DNA of 64,000 nucleotides from Pisolithus tinctorius. Taxonomy: Eukaryota > Basidiomycota > Agaricomycetes > Boletales > Pisolithaceae. A program made the translations under genes and the position numbers. The stretch is taken from positions 1 to 64,000 of the forward strand of contig JANFAH010000016.1 of assembly GCA_024663395.1 (NCBI GenBank). The letters are read 5' to 3'. Below the pieces are notes generated by a model, which saw only the letters and a program-made list of their open reading frames with translations, ran no database searches and was not told the origin of the DNA. This document shows positions 59,254-64,000 of the stretch, one piece after another (positions within the stretch are counted from its first letter, which is position 1; the number at the start of each line of letters is the position of its first letter).

Positions 59254-62200
59254 TCATTGATATGGGCCAGGTTTACTGGGGTAGTGAGAATGGAACTCTT
59301 GTACGAGTTCAGAGGCATTGTCCAGTTCGGTAGCAAGTACCCAAGTGGTTTCTTCATCTGTCCCTTTGTAGCTGGTCCACCAGACTAGATACTGTAACCA
59401 ACACTGGCAACACCAGTCAACCTTGGAGTTGAGGATTTCTGCTACCTCAAACTCCAGTTCACCGTCAACCTTGACTGGTGGGGGTGGTGGTTGAGTCCAG
59501 TTCAGGATGGTATTTGGGATGGCTGGCTCAAGTTGGGAAACATGGGAGACCAGATGTACTGTGCACATTGAGTTCAGCAGGTGCAGTGTGAAAGAGTGGG
59601 TACTGGCCTGAGCTATGACCAGGTATGGTCCAAGGTTCTTCTCTGAGAGTTTCTTGGAAGGCCAGGTTGACCGGAAGTATTTAGCTTTGACATACACCTG
59701 GTCACTGACCTTGAAGTCCGGAGCCGGCATGTGTTTAGCATTGGCCAGTCCTTGATAGCGCTGCTGTGCTAAGGTCATTTCTTCCCATAGGTATTGATGC
59801 AGTGAGTCTAAGTTGACTGCATAGTCATGAGCCTGAGTGGAGGTGAGATTGCGCTCTGGGTATACTGAGATGTTGGGATGATAGCCCTTATTAGTGGAGA
59901 AAGGTGAAACACCAGTAGTAGTGCTAGGGGCATTGTTGTAAGCAAACTCAGCCAGAGGTAGTAGGTCAGCCCAGTTGTCCTGCTGGTAGTTGCAGTACAC
60001 TCGGAGGTATTGCTCAAGGGTTTGGTTGGTCCTCTTGGTCTGACCATCACCCTCAGGGTGGTAGCCTGAGGTGAAGTGTAAGCACATGTCTAAGGCCTTA
60101 CTGAGTGACCAGAAGAAATGAGATACAAACTCTGAGCCTCAGTCTGAGGTTACATGGGCCAGTACTCCGTGCTTTGAAAAGACATGGAGTAGGAATAGTT
60201 TGGCAAGTTCTGGGGCTGTTATGGTGTCATGGGTGGGGATGAATATGGCCTGCTTGGAAAGCCAGTCAACTACAACGAGGATGGCTGTGAAGCCAGTTGA
60301 GGCCAGAAGTTGCTCAATGAAATCCATAGAGATAGAATTCCATGGCTTCTCCAGCACCAGAAGTTGTTTGAGAAGGCTGTAAGGCCAGTGGCAGGGAACC
60401 TTAGCCTGAGCACAGGCCATGCAAGACTGGACATAGTCCTTGATGAAGGTCCTGAGGCCAGGCCAGGTATATTCATGCCGTATGAGCTCTAGTATGTGGT
60501 TTTGGCCGAAGTGGCTAGACAGAGGGTGGTCATGCTTGAGGCGCAAGACCCTAAGGCGAAGGTCATTTGAGTCCAGCACGTAGATTCTTCCATCAAGCCA
60601 CAGGAAGCTGGTGTCATCTACTGACCACCAGGGATCAGACATGTCGGACAGATGGATTTGTGAGACCGGGTCATCCGGTAGTGCGGTCAGGATATCATTA
60701 TGGAGCTTTTCTATATCCATTAGCACAACCACCCATAAGACCAGGTACTCAAGGTAAGTGGCATGGAGGGAGACCGCTAGTTGCTCCTGGGTGAAGACCA
60801 GTCTCAGGTTTTGCAGGTTCACTCGGGCATAGCCGCTATCCCCCTCTTTGGGGTAGATGTCCCATCATCTAGTTAGGGCATTGGGCTTAGACCCAAGCTT
60901 ACCAGGCCTGAATCTGATGATCATGTTGAACTGAGACAGGAATTCCAACCAGTGAGCTTGGTGGCGGGTGAGTACTTTAGAGGTAGAGAAGTACTCAAGA
61001 TTTTTGTGGTCAGTAACAACATTGACCAGTGAGGCCAAGCCCTCAAGGTAGTGACACCAAGTCTGGAATGCTTCAAAAATTGCAAGCAATTCCTTATCAT
61101 GGGTGTTATAATTTAATTCCAGGGCTGTCAGAGTCTGGGAGTAGAAAGCAACCAGATGTATTTGGCCATCGCCACAGGTGATAGAGAGGATGCCGGCAAT
61201 GGCATAGTCCGATGCATTGGTCTTGACAGTGATAGGGACCCCAGGGATGAAGTGAGTTAAGACCGGTGTGGTGGTGAAGGCAGCCTTGAGGTTATTGAAT
61301 GACCAGCGGCATTCCTCAGAGAAGTTCCAAGGAGCCCCCTTGCAGGTAAGCCAAGTCAGTGGTATGATGGTGTCTGAGTAGTTAAAGATAAAATGGCAGT
61401 AGAATTTGGCAAAGCCAAGGAAAGACTGAATGTCTTTGACCTTGTGAGGCTCAGGCCAATCACAGATGGTCTGGACTTTTTCCTTCGACATCGTGAGGCC
61501 AGCAGGGGAGAGGTGGAATCCAAGGTATTCGACCGAGTCCGAGTGTCATATCCATGACTCTCAGACTCAGACTCAGTCCAGTCCAGACCCCTAGCCCCTA
61601 TCTCCGGTCAAGTCTGGTCCTAGTCCAGCCTAGAAAACCCAACTCTGGTCCTGGATAACCCAACTCCAGCCCAGATAACTCATGTCCGCTGTTTTACCCC
61701 TATCTCCGGTCCACTTTGGCCTTGTGCTGCTCCACCCCAGTCCTCCCAGGTCTATGTCTGGGTCACCCAGACATAACTCTGGTCTGTTTCCCTTTGTTTG
61801 TCCAGCCTCAACTCCGGTCCAACCAGACTTGGCCCCTGTCTCCTGGCCTCGACTTTGGCCACTCGGACTTAAGCCCTGTCTTCTGGCCTTGACTCTGGCC
61901 ACCTGGACTAGCCCCTGTCACCTGGTCTTGAAGCCTGGTCACCCAAGGGTAAACCTGTACTTCACACCGAGTGGAACTCACACTTCTCTGGCTTTGCATA
62001 GAGGCCGTGAAGCTGAAGCTGGTGGAGGACCTCTTGGACATGCTACTTGTGAGACTCCTTATCTCTGGAGTAGATCAAGATGTCATCTAGGTAGACAACC
62101 ACGCAGACATCCAACATATCTGCAAAGATAGTGTTGACAAAGTGCTGGAAAGCAGCTGGGGCATTGGTGAGGCCAAAGGGCATTACCAGCCACTCATAGG

Positions 62201-63338
62201 ATCCATACCGAGTCCAAAAGGTGGTCTTCCATTCATTGCCCAGGGCAATCCAGACGAGATGGTAAGCATGCTGAAGATCAATCTTAGTATAGATCTTGGC
62301 TTGGCTCAGTGAATCTAAGAGGTCAGAGATGAGCAGGAGTGGGTAGCGGTCCTTCTTAGTGATTTTGTTGAGGCTGCAGAAGTCTACACAAAGCCGGAGG
62401 GAGCCATCCTTCTTTTTGACAAAAAGGACTGGAGCAGCATAGGGGGAAGAGGTAGGCTGAATGAATCCAGTAGTGAGGTTTTCATCGATGAAAGTCCGGA
62501 GAGCTTGCAGCTCAACCAGGGACAGCAAGTAGATGGTGCCGAGGGGCGGGGTTGTTCCTTCTTTGAGCTCTATCTTCAGGTCATACTCCTGGTGAGGTGG
62601 GAGTGCTGAGGCCTTGGCCTTGCTGAATACATCAGCAAAGTCATGGTACTCTTCTGGTACATTGGGCAAGGCTGGAGGAGGGGAAGCTGAGGCCAATCAG
62701 GCTTGAGCTGAGTCTGAGGAGTGGAGCTGAAGTTGGAATTGGACAGATCCTTCTAGTTTGCAGGCGCACACAAAAGCAGCTGTGTTGATTAGAGAAACAA
62801 GAGGGGCCTTCAGGGGGGTGCGAGCCGGGGAGTCGGAAACCGGTACAGATGGTGCAAGGCCAGGTTGGTCACTAGGGCCAGAGTCAGGGAGGCTGGTGGA
62901 AACCAGGCTTTCAGGGGGTGTTGATGGGGTTGGCATTCCTTGTGCAGGAGTCCAGAATGTTAGACTGCTCAGTACCCAGTCAATCAACAGATTGTAGCAG
63001 GTGAGCCAGTCATGTCTGAGAACTATCCTACACTCAGAATCCAACGGGGCTAAAAACAGGGTTACTGCTGTGACATTGCCAGATGCGAAGTGGATGTTGA
63101 CATCTACTGCTTGGGTTATAGTAAAGGTGAATGTTCCATCAAAAAGCCGGAGTCAGATTGGGGAGACCGAGTAAGGGGTAAAGGAATGTTGATTAGCAAA
63201 ATGATTATCTATAAAACAGTGAGTGGAACCAGAGTCCACTAAAGTACGAAGCCAAGGTAAATCTGGGTTTTCTAATGTGACATAGGGGGTTAAAGAGTTC
63301 GGACTGGAAAGAGCAGACACATTGAGATGAGCCTCCAA
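59254..63338 (-). pseudogene. Ty3/gypsy element 2 Pol with chromodomain integrase
   Basis: From the minus-strand start: protease LRTLVDSGSTHCFIDNHF (about 63230); RT with [36 protein letters not shown] and the intact YLDDILIYS (about 62070); RNase H region SYTLTALELN-like with NYNTHDKELLAIF and ITVKTNASDY (about 61220); integrase with HHCC zinc finger (HDHPLSSHF to CMACAQAK), MDFIEQL, SD-stop-GSEF, and EGDGQTKRTNQTLEQY; then chromodomain VAEILNSKVD to YLVWWTSYKGTDEETTWV, stop 59254. In-frame stops at 60139, 60865 and about 62045, and LTR E at 61544-61966, break it. The first two fit CGA to TGA decay. Confidence 0.92.
61544..61966 (+). mobile_element. Solo LTR, family 1, copy E (423 bp, internally deleted)
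   Basis: Both LTR ends and an exact duplication CCGAG (61539-61543 and 61967-61971) are present. The middle (about 480 bp) is missing at CCTTTGTTTG-TCCAGCCTC. It sits inside the RT/RNase H region of element 2. Confidence 0.93.
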
Positions 63339-63399
63339 GTTTGCACAACTGGAGTCAACGCAGCTCCCAGATTGTGCAGAGTCCCAGGAGCTGCTACCT

Positions 63400-64000
63400 A
63401 TTTTTTTGTCTTGGGGGTAGAACCTGAGCCCAAGGCCAGTGCAGCCTCAGTGGTGGCTGCAGCATGAGCCTTGGCCTTTCTGGCTTTCTTGGGGCATTTG
63501 TCAGAAAAGTGACCAGACCCTCCACAGAACATGCAGAGGTTTCCGTCTATGCGATGCTTGCATTCCTTGGGGTGAGCTTTCCATCTTTGCCGAGTTTGCT
63601 AGGCTTGTGCTTAGATGAGTTGCTGTTATTGTTATTACCCAGCTTCGATGAAGCTGGCTTGGGGGAAGGTGCGGAGTTGTTATTGTTGCCAGTCTTGGCT
63701 TTCTCCTGACTGGTCTTGGCCTGACTGTTGTTGCTGGAACCTCCAGACTTATTATTGCTGGAGTTGGATGAGCCTTGGTGCTTACTTGCCCTTTGGACTT
63801 CTTCTTTGTGCTCCCAATAGTGCGCATCTATTTCTTGGGCAAGGTGGCGAAGCTTGTGAAGTGTCCAGGGCTTGCCAACCCGACAGACCTCATCCTTGAT
63901 TCGGTCTGGGAGGCCGGAATAGAAATGATGGCACAGCGCACTGTCTCTGTAGCCTTGGACTTGCAAAGCAAGCCAATTAAAGTCAACTACATACTTGTTG
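63400..64000 (-). CDS. Ty3/gypsy element 2 Gag, partial at right edge
   Basis: Minus-strand Gag: ALCHHFYSGLPDRIKDEVCR, LHKLRHLAQEIDAHYWEHKE, a Ser/Asn/Lys-rich linker (SSNSSNNKSGGSSNNSQAKT), then a zinc knuckle CMFCGGSGHFSDKC and a basic KKARKAKA tail ending near 63410. The frame changes near KDGKLTP (63560). The capsid start lies beyond the window. Confidence 0.85.

Overview
The window comes from a filamentous basidiomycete, most likely an Agaricomycete. The evidence is dense genes with many 50-100 bp GT-AG introns, a GPI-type chitin deacetylase, an OPT oligopeptide transporter, Mad1, Trm112 and Rrp45, and a second half built of fungal transposable elements. The genus cannot be named from sequence alone.

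Positions 1-31,100 are ordinary CpG-containing gene space. In order they hold: the 3' part of a low-complexity protein; the HyuA half of 5-oxoprolinase; a tRNA-Thr(CGT) with a T8 terminator; TRM112 divergent from exosome subunit RRP45; a 2-Cys peroxiredoxin; a chitin deacetylase; an OPT transporter; a DUF262 protein divergent from the spindle checkpoint gene MAD1; a GH89 alpha-N-acetylglucosaminidase; an F-box protein; and a zinc alcohol dehydrogenase. Conserved proteins in this half are repeatedly knocked out of frame by single missing bases, often in short homopolymers. Consensus indel error is a serious possibility; the alternative is that several essential genes are broken.

From about 31,600 to 64,000 the window is a nested transposon island. 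Much of it is almost free of CG dinucleotides, which fits cytosine-methylation-driven CpG decay. It holds a decayed second copy of the F-box gene split by a solo LTR; dispersed repeats; a Tc1/mariner element split by a solo LTR; an apparently intact Tc1-like transposase gene with no CpG at all; a Helitron split by a solo LTR; a 1.57 kb near-perfect foldback element; a Ty3/gypsy element with a mutated RT active site; and a younger minus-strand chromodomain gypsy element nested in it. The younger element carries a plus-strand (antisense) accessory ORF between its integrase and its polypurine tract/3' LTR, and it runs off the right edge. Six solo LTRs have exact 5-bp target duplications, so the order of insertion can be read directly.

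No CRISPR arrays, bacterial operons or rRNA genes were seen.
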